NCBI RefSeq assembly: GCF_030388665.1
Contig: NZ_CP128846.1
Coordinates: forward strand, 62,001 to 126,000
Length of the DNA: 64,000 nt
Direction of reading: 5' to 3'
Source: Streptomyces flavofungini
GTDB lineage: Bacteria > Actinomycetota > Actinomycetes > Streptomycetales > Streptomycetaceae
A model generated the notes under the pieces. The model saw only the letters and a program-made list of their open reading frames with translations, was not told the origin of the DNA and ran no database searches. The translations under genes were made by a program, and so were the position numbers. This document shows positions 25,057-33,650 of the stretch, piece by piece; the stretch's first letter is position 1, and each line of letters opens with the position of its first letter.

Positions 25057-25650
25057 GTGAGAAGTGCGGGAATTTCCCTTTGTGCTCTGCTCGTCGCCGG
25101 GGCCGCCGGCCTCGCGCCGACCACCGCTTCGGCGGCCTCGTCGGCGCCGTCGGTCCCCCGGAGCGGGTTCGCCCTGTCCAGTACCGCGTTCGCCGACGGG
25201 GGCGTCATCCCCAAGGTCCACGAGTGCACCAGCGGCGGAGGAAGCGATCCCGGCAAGAGGAACGAGTCCCCTCCCCTGGCCTGGGCGGGTGCTCCGGCCG
25301 CCGCCAAGAGCTACGCGATCGTGATGCGCGATCTCGACAACTCCGACCTCATCCACTGGGTCATCTACGACATCCCGGCGAGCGCGACCTCGCTCCCCCA
25401 GAACGTCGACCACGCCTACCGGCCCTCGGCCCCGGCGGGAGCCCGGCAGGTCTACTACCGCGGCAGTGCCGGCCTCTACGGCTACCAGGGCCCGTGCTCG
25501 CCGTCGACGGTGAACACCTACGAGTTCGTCGTCCACGCGCTGAACCAGGCATCGCTGAGCAGCCTCAACTCCAGCTCGTCGACCCGGACCGCCGCCAGGG
25601 CGATCGTCGCGGCGACGATCGGCTCGGCCAGGATCACCGGCGAGTCATAG
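25057..25650 (+). CDS. Secreted YbhB/YbcL family (PEBP-like) protein
   Basis: 197 residues from the GTG at 25057 (GGGAG eight bases upstream). A longer frame from 24946 lacks support. The signal peptide is ISLCALLVAGAAGLAPTTASA. The phosphatidylethanolamine-binding fold shows GKRNESPPLAWAGAPAAAKS, the ligand pocket in VMRDLDNSDLIHWVIYDIP and the HWVIYDIPA strand. The conserved cavity residues D and H are present. Role in bacteria unclear, possibly binding of small anions or secreted inhibitors. Confidence 0.87.
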   Translation: MRSAGISLCALLVAGAAGLAPTTASAASSAPSVPRSGFALSSTAFADGGVIPKVHECTSGGGSDPGKRNESPPLAWAGAPAAAKSYAIVMRDLDNSDLIHWVIYDIPASATSLPQNVDHAYRPSAPAGARQVYYRGSAGLYGYQGPCSPSTVNTYEFVVHALNQASLSSLNSSSSTRTAARAIVAATIGSARITGES

Positions 25651-25741
25651 CGTCGCCGCGCAGGCGTGCGCGCCGGCCGCCGACGATGACGGCTGCCTCG
25701 GCCATCGAGTGGTCCGCTGCGGGTTCTCCTCTCCAGAGGTC

Positions 25742-25770
25742 TTGACAACTCTATTGGTCTGGACCAACTT
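25742..25770 (+). promoter_or_regulatory. Chitinase promoter with DasR-type operator
   Basis: TTGACA (25742-25747) is followed by TTGGTCTGGACCAA (25754-25767), a near match to the DasR responsive element (ACTGGTCTAGACCACT), covering the spacer and the -10 position (~25765-25770). In Streptomyces, GlcNAc-responsive repressor DasR and chitinase direct repeats of this kind control chitinases. Confidence 0.8.
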
Positions 25771-25835
25771 TGCGCGCAACAGCGGTGGCCATCGTCGTCG
25801 CTTACGTGCTTCACCTCTCTCCCAGGAGGCACCCT

Positions 25836-27587
25836 GTGGACCGTGTGCGAAAGGGCAGACCCGGCGTCCGCCGGAGGATCAGCGCGGCGATGGCCGTCGG
25901 TGCGGCCGCCGCGCTCGCCGTCACCGCGCTCGCCGCGCCCGCGCAGTCGGCGGAGACCGACGCGGCCGGCGCCAAGGCCGCGAGCGCCGAGGCGGCGGAC
26001 GTCAACGTCGCCAAGAACGCCGGGTTCGAGGCGGACCTGAGCAACTGGACGTGCGCCGCGAACAGCGGCGCCGCCGTCACGTCCCCCGTGCACGGCGGCG
26101 CGAAGGCGCTCAAGGCCACCCCGTCCGGCCAGGGCACCGCCGAGTGCTCCCAGGTCGTCGCGGTGAAGCCGAACTCGACGTACAAGCTGAGCAGTTGGGT
26201 GCAGGGCAGCTACGCCTACCTCGGCGCCCGCGGCACCGGAACCACCGACGTGTCGACCTGGACTCCGGGCACCTCCTCCTGGCAGCAGCTCTCCACCAGC
26301 TTCACCACCGGCGCGAACACCACGTCCGTCACCGTGTACACGCACGGCTGGTACGGGCAGAGCGCGTACTACGTGGACGACGTCAGCGTCTTCGGACCCG
26401 ACGGGGGCGGCGGCACCGACCCGGTCGAGATACCGCCCGTCCCGGCCGGCCTCGCGGCGGGCACGAAGACGCCCACGTCGGTGGACCTGTCCTGGACGCC
26501 GTCGTCCACGGCGACGGCGTACACCGTCTACCGCGACGGCACGAAGGTCGCCTCGTCCAGCGGCGCCTCCACGACCGTCACCGGCCTCACACCGGAGACC
26601 ACGTACAGCTTCCAGGTGAGCGCTTCGAACGCGGCGGGTGAATCGGCGAAGTCGACGGCGGTGTCCGTGACAACGCCCAAGGGCGACGGTGGCGGCGACG
26701 GCACCGTGCCACGGCACGCCGTGACCGGCTACTGGCAGAACTTCAACAACGGCGCGACCGTGCAGAAGATTCGGGACGTGTCCTCGCAGTACGACATCAT
26801 CGCCGTGTCGTTCGCCGACGCCACCCCGACTCCGGGGCAGATCACCTTCAACCTGGACCCGGCCGTCGGCTACGCCTCCACCGCCGACTTCAAGGCGGAC
26901 ATCGCCGCGAAGAAGGCCGCGGGCAAGTCCGTGATCCTCTCGGTCGGCGGCGAGAAGGGCACCATCTCCGTCAACAGCGACGCCTCCGCGACGGCATTCG
27001 CCAACAGCGCCTACGCCCTGATGCAGGAGTACGGGTTCAACGGTGTCGACATCGACCTGGAGAACGGCATCAACCCCACTTACATGACGAAGGCGCTGCG
27101 CCAGCTCTCGGCGAAGGCGGGCCCGAAGATGGTGCTCACGATGGCACCGCAGACCATCGACATGCAGTCCACGTCCGGTGGGTACTTCCAGACGGCGCTG
27201 AACGTGAAGGACATCCTCACGGTCGTCAACATGCAGTACTACAACAGCGGTTCCATGCTCGGCTGCGACGGCAAGGTCTACAGCCAGGGCAGCGTGGACT
27301 TCCTGACCGCGCTCGCCTGCATCCAGCTGGAGGGCGGCCTGGACCCGTCGCAGGTGGGGATCGGCGTCCCGGCGTCGACGCGCGGCGCGGGCAGCGGCTA
27401 CGTCGCCCCGTCGGTCGTGAACAACGCCCTCGACTGCCTGACCCGCGGCACCGGCTGCGGCTCCTTCAAGCCGTCGAAGACGTACCCGTCGCTGCGCGGC
27501 GCCATGACGTGGTCGACGAACTGGGACGCGACGGCGGGCCACGCGTGGTCGAACGCCGTCGGCCCGAAGGTGCACAGCCTCCCCTAG
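25836..27587 (+). CDS. Secreted family 18 chitinase with CBM and FnIII domains
   Basis: 583 residues from the GTG at 25836 after AGGAGG. The signal peptide (ISAAMAVGAAAALAVTALAA) is followed by a carbohydrate-binding module at residues ~50-190 (NAGFEADLSNWTCAANSG, ending YYVDDVSVFGP). A fibronectin type III domain lies at ~200-275 (SVDLSWTPSSTATAYTVYRD). The GH18 catalytic domain occupies ~290-583 with its D-x-D-x-E signature in FNGVDIDLENG. It degrades chitin outside the cell. Control by the upstream DasR-like site is likely. Confidence 0.93.
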   Translation: MDRVRKGRPGVRRRISAAMAVGAAAALAVTALAAPAQSAETDAAGAKAASAEAADVNVAKNAGFEADLSNWTCAANSGAAVTSPVHGGAKALKATPSGQGTAECSQVVAVKPNSTYKLSSWVQGSYAYLGARGTGTTDVSTWTPGTSSWQQLSTSFTTGANTTSVTVYTHGWYGQSAYYVDDVSVFGPDGGGGTDPVEIPPVPAGLAAGTKTPTSVDLSWTPSSTATAYTVYRDGTKVASSSGASTTVTGLTPETTYSFQVSASNAAGESAKSTAVSVTTPKGDGGGDGTVPRHAVTGYWQNFNNGATVQKIRDVSSQYDIIAVSFADATPTPGQITFNLDPAVGYASTADFKADIAAKKAAGKSVILSVGGEKGTISVNSDASATAFANSAYALMQEYGFNGVDIDLENGINPTYMTKALRQLSAKAGPKMVLTMAPQTIDMQSTSGGYFQTALNVKDILTVVNMQYYNSGSMLGCDGKVYSQGSVDFLTALACIQLEGGLDPSQVGIGVPASTRGAGSGYVAPSVVNNALDCLTRGTGCGSFKPSKTYPSLRGAMTWSTNWDATAGHAWSNAVGPKVHSLP

Positions 27588-27838
27588 CAAGCGAACGCCC
27601 CGGAGGGGCGGACGGACCCTGTTCGGTCCGTCCGCCCCTCCGGGCATGTGCGGCCCCGGCCGGGCTGCCTCTGCTCGGGTGGTCGGGGCGGCAACCGCTG
27701 TCCGCGTCCGCCCACGGCGTACCCGCTGCCTTCCGGAGCCGAGGGAGCGAGTGCGTAGCCCAGTGCGGCGGCCCGGAAGTGGGCCTGTCGGTCGGGATCG
27801 GCACAGTCCATCACCAGCTGGTAGCGAACGGGCGTCAA
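27584..27838 (-). pseudogene. N-terminal fragment of a VOC/glyoxalase protein
   Basis: Residues 1-~43 (RYQLVMDCADPDRQAHFRAA, ALGYALAPSAP) match the first module of glyoxalase-like proteins. The frame then becomes Arg/Pro-rich shadow text and ends in the chitinase terminator. The second module is missing. Confidence 0.55.
27599..27644 (+). terminator. 20-bp perfect hairpin terminator
   Basis: Arms 27599-27618 and 27625-27644 are perfectly complementary with a six-base loop (CTGTTC). It starts 12 bases after the chitinase stop. Confidence 0.85.
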
Positions 27839-27935
27839 GTTCCCTTCCTGGTCGCACTGGTCAGCCGCACGTTCTGCCTGGCTGCGAGCGCCCCGCCCGC
27901 ACCCCCTGCCGGCGGGGCGACGTCATCGCGCCACG

Positions 27936-29138
27936 TCAGGATCCTGAACCTCGGCGCCACTCCTGCCCGGCCCGTGCCGGGATCTTGCCGCAGAACTCGG
28001 CCTCGATCACGTTGGTGTAGAGCGAGCTGTTCGGCAGCCAGTCGCCGTTGATGTTGAACGTCAGCTGGTGCTTGCCGTCCGCCGTGCCGACCATCGCCGA
28101 GAGCGAGCCGTTCGTGCGCCCGGTCTTGCCCACCACCCGCACCCCGCAGGACAGCTTCGCGAACTCGACGCCGAGGCCGTATCCGAAGACCTCGCCGTCC
28201 GGTACCTCGTGGAGCATCTCCTTCATCTGGGCTCGCGGCAGCAACGCGCCGCGCATCAGGGCGCGTTGGAAGCGGTTGAGGTCGCCGGGGGTGGAGATGA
28301 TGTCCCCTGCCGCGCCCAGCCAGGTCATGTTCTGCTCGGTGGCGTCGACCACTTCGGCGTCGGGGGCTTCCTGGTGGAGCCGGGAGTATGCGACGGGGTG
28401 CGGTTTCGGCATCCGGGGATCCGTCCCGGGGAACGACGTCCCGCGCAGCTTCAGCGGGTCGATGATGCGCCGGGTGACCTCCTGCGCGTAACTGCGGCCC
28501 GTCGCCTTCTCGATGACCATCCCGGCGATCACGTAGTTGGTGTTCGAGTACAGCGGCGACTTCTCCGGGTCGGGGTGCGGCGGCTGCTTGAGGGCGGCCG
28601 CCACGAGTTCTTCGGGGGTGTAGGTGTCGTACCGGTGGGCCGGGAAGCCGGGGCCGGTGGAGTTGTGGGCGATGGTGGGGTCGTCGGTGTAGTTGGCGAT
28701 GCCGCTCGTGTGGTTGAGCAGTCTGCGCAGGGTGATCTTGGCGCCGTCGTACCCGTTGCCCTGGACCAGGCCCGGCAGCCATGCCTCGACGCTGTCGTCC
28801 AGGTTCAGCTTCCGCTCCGCCTCCAGTTGGAGCAGGACGGTCGCGATGAAGGTCTTGGTGGTGCTGGCTCCGCGGAAGTGTTCCGCGGTCGACCGCTCGC
28901 GCCCCGTGGCGGTGTTGGCGTATCCGACCGTGGCGGACCACTTCCTGTTGCCCTCTCGGACCTTGGCCACGACTCCGGGCAGCTTCCCCTGCTCGACCAG
29001 CGCACGCATCGCGGCCCGGGTCGCTTCGTGTCCGCGGTCCGTCCGCTCCGCAGCGTGCGCCGAAGGGACGACTGCCCCCGCCAGTGCGGCCACCGCCATC
29101 GCGAGTGAGGTGGTACGTGCTGCGGTCCGCTGCTTCAT
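27936..29138 (-). CDS. Secreted serine hydrolase (beta-lactamase / DD-carboxypeptidase fold)
   Basis: 400 residues. A signal peptide (SLAMAVAALAGAVVPSAHAA) precedes the active-site motifs S-x-x-K (GASTTKTF), Y-x-N (YSNTNYVIAGM) and K-T-G (VVGKTGRTNGS), with GHTSG-type LLNHTSGIANY. It resembles Streptomyces R61-type D-alanyl-D-alanine carboxypeptidases and related esterases. It acts in the cell wall or medium, and its exact substrate is open. Confidence 0.9.
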   Translation of the reverse strand: MKQRTAARTTSLAMAVAALAGAVVPSAHAAERTDRGHEATRAAMRALVEQGKLPGVVAKVREGNRKWSATVGYANTATGRERSTAEHFRGASTTKTFIATVLLQLEAERKLNLDDSVEAWLPGLVQGNGYDGAKITLRRLLNHTSGIANYTDDPTIAHNSTGPGFPAHRYDTYTPEELVAAALKQPPHPDPEKSPLYSNTNYVIAGMVIEKATGRSYAQEVTRRIIDPLKLRGTSFPGTDPRMPKPHPVAYSRLHQEAPDAEVVDATEQNMTWLGAAGDIISTPGDLNRFQRALMRGALLPRAQMKEMLHEVPDGEVFGYGLGVEFAKLSCGVRVVGKTGRTNGSLSAMVGTADGKHQLTFNINGDWLPNSSLYTNVIEAEFCGKIPARAGQEWRRGSGS

Positions 29139-29399
29139 GGGTGGTGCCTTTCAGGTCGACGTCTCCGAAGGGGCGGGTGTGCCCCTGTGGTTCGTGTGAC
29201 GTCGGCCTCGCGGTGCACGGTTGAGCAGGCGGGTCAGGACGGGACCGTGGTACTACGCGAACAGCACCAGGGACCCGCCGGGGTTCCGCCACGTACCACC
29301 GGGGCACGATGCCGTGCGTGCCCCGGGTGGGAGTTCGAAGGCGGCGGGCTCAGGGCCTCAGGTGTGCCAGGTGTTGCCGCGCTCGGACTGCGGCAGGAC

Positions 29400-29615
29400 G
29401 TTGTCGGCGTCACCGAGGGGCGAGTCGCCGCGTCCGGCCGGCCCGGCATCGGCGCCGCGATCTGGCTCCACGCCACGGACGCGCAGGCCATTCACGACGC
29501 CCTGCTCGCCGACGGCCACACCATCGTCTCCGCGCCGATCGACGGCCCGTTCGGGCGGACCTTCACCTTCGCCGACCCCGACGGCTACCAGCTCACACTC
29601 CACGACCGCACATGA
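29400..29615 (+). pseudogene. C-terminal fragment of a VOC protein
   Basis: The frame encodes GIGAAIWLHATDAQAIHDAL and FGRTFTFADPDGYQLTLHD, the second module of a VOC protein, but the preceding text is not VOC-like and no start is near. The N-terminal module is lost. Confidence 0.6.
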
Positions 29616-29966
29616 CGGGCCACCTGCGCATGACGCGATATCCACACCCCTGACCAGTACTCCCTTTGCCGCCCCTTTCCGAACGAGAATCGAGCCATTC
29701 CGGGCGAGACAATTGCGCACTGGGGATCAGGGAGCGGGGACCGAGAAACGTCATCTCCCGGGTTCCGGAACCGAGTTGTCCAGCATGAGGGGCAACACGG
29801 CCCGGTCGGAGCCCGGCGAAGAGAAGGTAACTCTGCGGTCGGCCCGTCCGCAGAGCGCGCCGAAACCAACCGGAAGTCGCGAAGGTACTCGCGAGGTCCG
29901 AGCTTCCGCGGGAACACTTTTCGGGCGGATGAATGCCTGTCGCACCCGTGAGACCTGTGAGAATCG
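29616..29966. other. 351-base intergenic region, no gene
   Basis: Nothing convincing is encoded. The GC is somewhat lower than average around 29640-29720. A convergent transcription zone before the LLM gene end. Confidence 0.4.
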
Positions 29967-31013
29967 TCAGGCCAACAGCCCTGCCAGCTCGGCCATTTCG
30001 GTTTCCGGGTCCACGACGGGCTGGATCACGAGTTCGTCCACCCCCGCTTTCTCCAGCGCGGTGATCCGTTCGGCGATCTCGGACCTGGTGCCGACCAGGC
30101 CGAATTTGTCCACCAGGGAGGGCACGATGAGCTCGCGGTCCTCGGGGGAAATGCGACCCAGGTAGTTGCGGTAGAGCGCCTGGTGGAGCCTGGGGTCGGT
30201 GGGGGTGGTGCCGCGCAGGTGGAGAAGACGGTCGACGGCCGCGGCCTCCTCCGGAGGGAGGGTCGCGCGGAAGTCGGGGTTCTCCGCGCCGAGGATCAGT
30301 GCGCTCAGTGCGATGTGCCCCACCGAGTCCTTGACGGGATCGCCGTAGCGGTCCTCTCCGTCGGCGAGGACGTGCAGGGAGGACATGAGGTACGAGCGGG
30401 CCTTCTCGGCGCTGCCCGCGCCTTGCGCCGCCGACCGCCGGGCCTGGCCGAGGGCGGACCAGGCCGCGGCGTCGTGCAACCCGAAGGAAATCAATCCCGC
30501 GCCCAGTCGGCCGGCGACCGCGGCGGCCTTCAGTCCGAACGCGGCCACGACGAACTCCACGGGAGCTTCGGTATTGACGTACGGCCCGACGTGCAGGAAT
30601 CGCACCCTGCTCGACCGGGTCCCTTCGCGGTGGTCCGACTCGCGGCCCGCGGTGAGGTCCTGCAGGGCCGCCGTGAACGACTCCAGCTCCGCCGTCTTCG
30701 TGGGCCGCATGCCGAGCGTACGGCGTGCCGTGTTGCCGGTGCCGACCCCGCAGACGATCCGGCCGGGGGCCAGGGCGTTGAGGCTGCTGACGGCCGCCGC
30801 CGCCGCGGGCGCGGCACGCAGCGCCGGTGAGGTGACGCCGATGCCGAGCCTGATCCGGTGGGTGGACGAGGCACAGAGCGCGAGACTCACGAACGGGTCG
30901 CCGTGGACCATCGGTGAGTCATACACCCAGAAACTGTCGAAGCCGAGTTCCTCCGCGCGGGCGGCCAGGCGTTCCGCGCCCGGCCCTGCCGTCGTGACGA
31001 TTCCGGTCCGCAA
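29967..31013 (-). CDS. LLM-class flavin-dependent oxidoreductase (TTG start)
   Basis: 348 residues. The only start with a good ribosome binding site (GAGGAGAG, six-base gap) is TTG at 31013; no ATG or GTG is suitably placed. Features of bacterial luciferase-like monooxygenases: AARAEELGFDSFWVYDSPM, RIRLGIGVTSPALRAA, GRIVCGVGTGNTARRTLGM and C-terminal KFGLVGTRSEIAERITAL. It probably binds reduced F420 or FMN. Both substrate and cofactor are unproven. It is transcribed away from the wall-hydrolase gene. Confidence 0.85.
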   Translation of the reverse strand: MRTGIVTTAGPGAERLAARAEELGFDSFWVYDSPMVHGDPFVSLALCASSTHRIRLGIGVTSPALRAAPAAAAAVSSLNALAPGRIVCGVGTGNTARRTLGMRPTKTAELESFTAALQDLTAGRESDHREGTRSSRVRFLHVGPYVNTEAPVEFVVAAFGLKAAAVAGRLGAGLISFGLHDAAAWSALGQARRSAAQGAGSAEKARSYLMSSLHVLADGEDRYGDPVKDSVGHIALSALILGAENPDFRATLPPEEAAAVDRLLHLRGTTPTDPRLHQALYRNYLGRISPEDRELIVPSLVDKFGLVGTRSEIAERITALEKAGVDELVIQPVVDPETEMAELAGLLA

Positions 31014-31666
31014 GGCGACTCTCCTCGCCGTCGAGTGAGGTGACTTTCTCAACTGGCCAGCGGCGCGGAGGCATTGAATCCGCTGCTCTTCACCGGCAGG
31101 AACGGTCGATGGGGTGTCGGCCGAGTCCGGGGTGGACGACGAACGTGGCCTTCCCGCCCCGGCCCGTTTCCACACATCGGACACGCATCGCGAGAGTCAT
31201 TCATGGACGCGTTGAAGCGCCCGTTCTCCTCGCAGACCCAGACCCGCCCGGGGCAGCGCGCAGACCGCCCGGGGCAGCGCACGGACCCGCCCGGCGCAGC
31301 GCACAATCGAGCAAGGCTCGACACTTTGTCCAATTTGCTCGGAGAATCTACTTTCCGCTTCATTCATGGCATACGTGAAGCGCTGCCCGCATTGAGTGAC
31401 GCTCGTACGGAATAGCACGCTCCCTCGCGTCGCGCAGACGCATTCCAGCCCGGGCTCGTTCCAGTGAAATGGGTCACGCCGAAGACTGCGCGCCGCCCGG
31501 AAGCATGGAGCGCATTTCCGTTCCGCGCAAAGAAAGTTGGGCTATTGGATCAAAGGGCGTGAGGCATTGCGGCCGCCAGGGGAGGACCTCGTTCTTTTCC
31601 TGGTTGATTTCCGGCCTTGTTCCGTCCGTGCTTTCTCGCTTAACGTCACCGTCCATCCGGATGGAA
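31014..31666. other. 653-base region between divergent genes
   Basis: Contains a possible 70-codon ORF (31203-31415, starting MDALKRPFSSQTQTRPGQ) with a CGCCCGGGGCAGCGC-type repeat in three imperfect copies (31248-31310). It lacks a good ribosome binding site and I do not call it a gene. The 3' part is the promoter and upstream region of the riboswitch. Confidence 0.4.
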
Positions 31667-31843
31667 CGCCGAATCCTGCCGCTGTCCGGAATCCCTCCCC
31701 ACCCACACACTCACTTCGCACGGCAGGAGCGGGGGACCCAGGTAAGACGCCGATCCGGATCCCGGAACGGCTCGGGGTGAAGTCGCACGCCCACGTGCGG
31801 CCGGACATCTCCCGTCCGAACCCGACAGCTCACCTCGCAGGCG
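31667..31843 (+). ncRNA. c-di-AMP (ydaO/yuaA-type) riboswitch
   Basis: The 5' stem CGCC (31667) pairs with GGCG (31840-31843). Conserved blocks appear in order: GAATCCTGCCG, a CGGCAGGAGCGGGGGACC block, CAGGTAAG, CTCGGGGTGAAG and CCGAACCCGACAGCTCACCT before the closing stem. These match the ydaO aptamer found before Streptomyces wall-hydrolase genes. The element ends 17 bases before the LysM gene start, so binding can control elongation or access to GGAGAGG. Confidence 0.9.
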
Positions 31844-31860
31844 ACGGAGAGGAATGTGTC

Positions 31861-32616
31861 ATGCCCGCAAAGGGAAAGCACCGTCGCCCCAAGTCCAGCC
31901 CGTTCAGCCGGGGCATCGCCGCCGCAGGCACCGGCGGCGCCGTGCTCGCGCTCCCCGTACTCGGCGCGACCGACGCGGCCGCCGCGCAGCCCGCCGCGGT
32001 CGCCCAGCCCGCCGCCGCACCCGCCACCTACGTGGTCGTCGCGGGTGACTCCCTCTCCAAGATCGCCCGGGAGCACTCCCTGAGCGGCGGCTGGAAGAAG
32101 CTCTACGAGGACAACCGCGCCACCCTGGGCGACGACCCCGCGATGATCCGCCCCGGCCTCAAGCTCACCCTCGGCGGGAAGAGCGCGGCCGGGCCCGCGC
32201 AGAAGGCGGGCGCCGACAGCGGGCGAGCCGACCGCTCCGAGCGCGACAACGCGTCCGCCGCCGAGCCCGCCGTGGCCCCGGCGAAGAAGTCGTACACCAA
32301 CGACCTCGACGGCTGGATCAAGGAGTCCCTCGACATCCTGGCCCAGCACGGCATCCCCGCCTCCTACGAGGGCATCCACCGCAACATCATGCGCGAGTCC
32401 TCCGGCAACCCCCTGGCCACCAACAACTGGGACTCCAACGCAGCCGCGGGCACCCCGTCCAAGGGCCTCCTGCAGGTCATCGACCCCACCTTCGCCGCGT
32501 ACCGCCTGCCCGGCACGTCGATGGACAGCTTCGACCCGGTCGCCAACATCACCGCGGCCTGCAACTACGCAGCCGACCGCTACGGCTCCATCGACAACGT
32601 CAACGGGCCCTACTAG
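31861..32616 (+). CDS. Secreted LysM and SLT-type peptidoglycan hydrolase
   Basis: 251 residues. A signal peptide (RGIAAAGTGGAVLALPVLGA) and Ala/Pro linker are followed by one LysM domain (residues ~58-105, TYVVVAGDSLSKIAREHSL) that binds peptidoglycan. A transglycosylase domain (residues ~145-251) carries the catalytic Glu in NIMRESSGNP and the KGLLQVIDPTF motif. It likely cleaves peptidoglycan during growth, germination or sporulation. The riboswitch directly upstream ties its expression to c-di-AMP, as known for rpfA and swl genes in S. coelicolor. Confidence 0.9.
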   Translation: MPAKGKHRRPKSSPFSRGIAAAGTGGAVLALPVLGATDAAAAQPAAVAQPAAAPATYVVVAGDSLSKIAREHSLSGGWKKLYEDNRATLGDDPAMIRPGLKLTLGGKSAAGPAQKAGADSGRADRSERDNASAAEPAVAPAKKSYTNDLDGWIKESLDILAQHGIPASYEGIHRNIMRESSGNPLATNNWDSNAAAGTPSKGLLQVIDPTFAAYRLPGTSMDSFDPVANITAACNYAADRYGSIDNVNGPY

Positions 32617-32729
32617 GGCGCGTCCGGCCGGTCACTTCGGCGGCACGGGCATGGACCGCGGTCCGGATCCCCGTCCCACCGGGACCGACTGCCGGCCGTT
32701 CGACGTCCGGGTCACGCCGTGGCACCGGC

Positions 32730-33512
32730 TCAGTCGGCCAGGTCCAGCCACTCCCCCACGGCCAGGACGCGGGCGCGCCGCCCGGCGTGCGCGCGGAACT
32801 CCTCCTCCGGGTCGGTGACCTCGACATAGCCCGGGATCTTGTCCGGTTGCTCCGGCTCGTAGTGCACGGGCACCGCGTGTCGGGCGTCGAGGATCTTCGC
32901 GGCCGCGGCCGCCTGCCCGGGGTCCATCGCCGCGGGCAGCGGACTCGGCGGCTGCAGGTGCGGCGCGTCGACCACGGGGCCGTTGGCGGGCAGGAACACC
33001 GCGTCGAACGGGCTGAACCGGCGCGCGATGAGCCACCACGAGCCGTGGAACATCGTGTCGCCGCCGTGGAAGATCCGCTGTCCGTCGGCCTCCACGACCC
33101 AGTTGAGCTGTGGGTCGCCCAGTCCGTCGACGGCCGGGACCGAGGTGACACGGAACGGCCCGAGACCACGGGTGCACCAGGCGTCCACGGTCTCGGTGGC
33201 CAGCCGGTGCAGGGCCAGCTCACGCTCGGCCGACAGCGTGGTCACGTTGTCCACCTCGTCGCCGTACCCGGGCGCCGGTCGCAGCACCGGCGCCCCCGGC
33301 GTCAGCACGTCCGCGAGCGCGGAGGCGTCGGTGTGGTCGCGGTGCAGGTGGGTGACCAGCGCGGCGTCGGCCCTCCCGGTCGGCTCCACGAGCCCCGTGC
33401 CGGGCTTCCACCCGGTGAACAGCGGGGTGAGGTCCCGTACGTAGTCGATCAGCAGCCGTTGCCCGTCCGCCTCGATCTCCAGTCCTGCCCAGCCCAGTCG
33501 TCGCACCCGCAT
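32730..33512 (-). CDS. MBL-fold metallohydrolase
   Basis: 260 residues with the metallo-beta-lactamase zinc motif VTHLHRDHTD (H-x-H-x-D-H), the later IFHGGDTMFHGS (D) and VPVHYEPEQPD (H). This is the UlaG/ YtnP-like class acting on small esters, phosphoesters or lactones. It is divergent from a TetR gene over 138 bases with a near-perfect palindrome, so it is probably that repressor's target. Confidence 0.87.
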   Translation of the reverse strand: MRVRRLGWAGLEIEADGQRLLIDYVRDLTPLFTGWKPGTGLVEPTGRADAALVTHLHRDHTDASALADVLTPGAPVLRPAPGYGDEVDNVTTLSAERELALHRLATETVDAWCTRGLGPFRVTSVPAVDGLGDPQLNWVVEADGQRIFHGGDTMFHGSWWLIARRFSPFDAVFLPANGPVVDAPHLQPPSPLPAAMDPGQAAAAAKILDARHAVPVHYEPEQPDKIPGYVEVTDPEEEFRAHAGRRARVLAVGEWLDLAD

Positions 33513-33592
33513 CCCGAACTCCTTCGTCCTGGTTCCGGCTCGTTCCGGCTCGTTCCGGCTCGTCCCGGCGCTTTCCGGTCGGCGCGACGGAA

Positions 33593-33641
33593 TTTAGCGT
33601 ACGCACGTTCACTAAATCAATAGCGTACGGTCGTACGCTAT
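33593..33641. promoter_or_regulatory. Paired TetR operator sites
   Basis: A perfect 10+2+10 palindrome (arms ATAGCGTACG and CGTACGCTAT, 33620-33641) is preceded by a half-related site TTTAGCGTACG (33593-33604) with a TAAA-containing counterpart at ~33612. The -10 TATCCT (33639-33644) for the TetR gene overlaps the palindrome and ends seven bases before the start codon. Confidence 0.75.
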
Positions 33642-33650
33642 CCTTGCCGC

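Noticed and set aside
27584..29615. Two halves of one VOC gene split by the serine hydrolase
   Set aside because: The halves lie on opposite strands and their motifs fit different VOC subfamilies; two independent remnants are simpler.
31203..31415. 70-codon ORF with repeats before the riboswitch
   Set aside because: No good ribosome binding site, no homology recognised, repeats probably explain the open frame.
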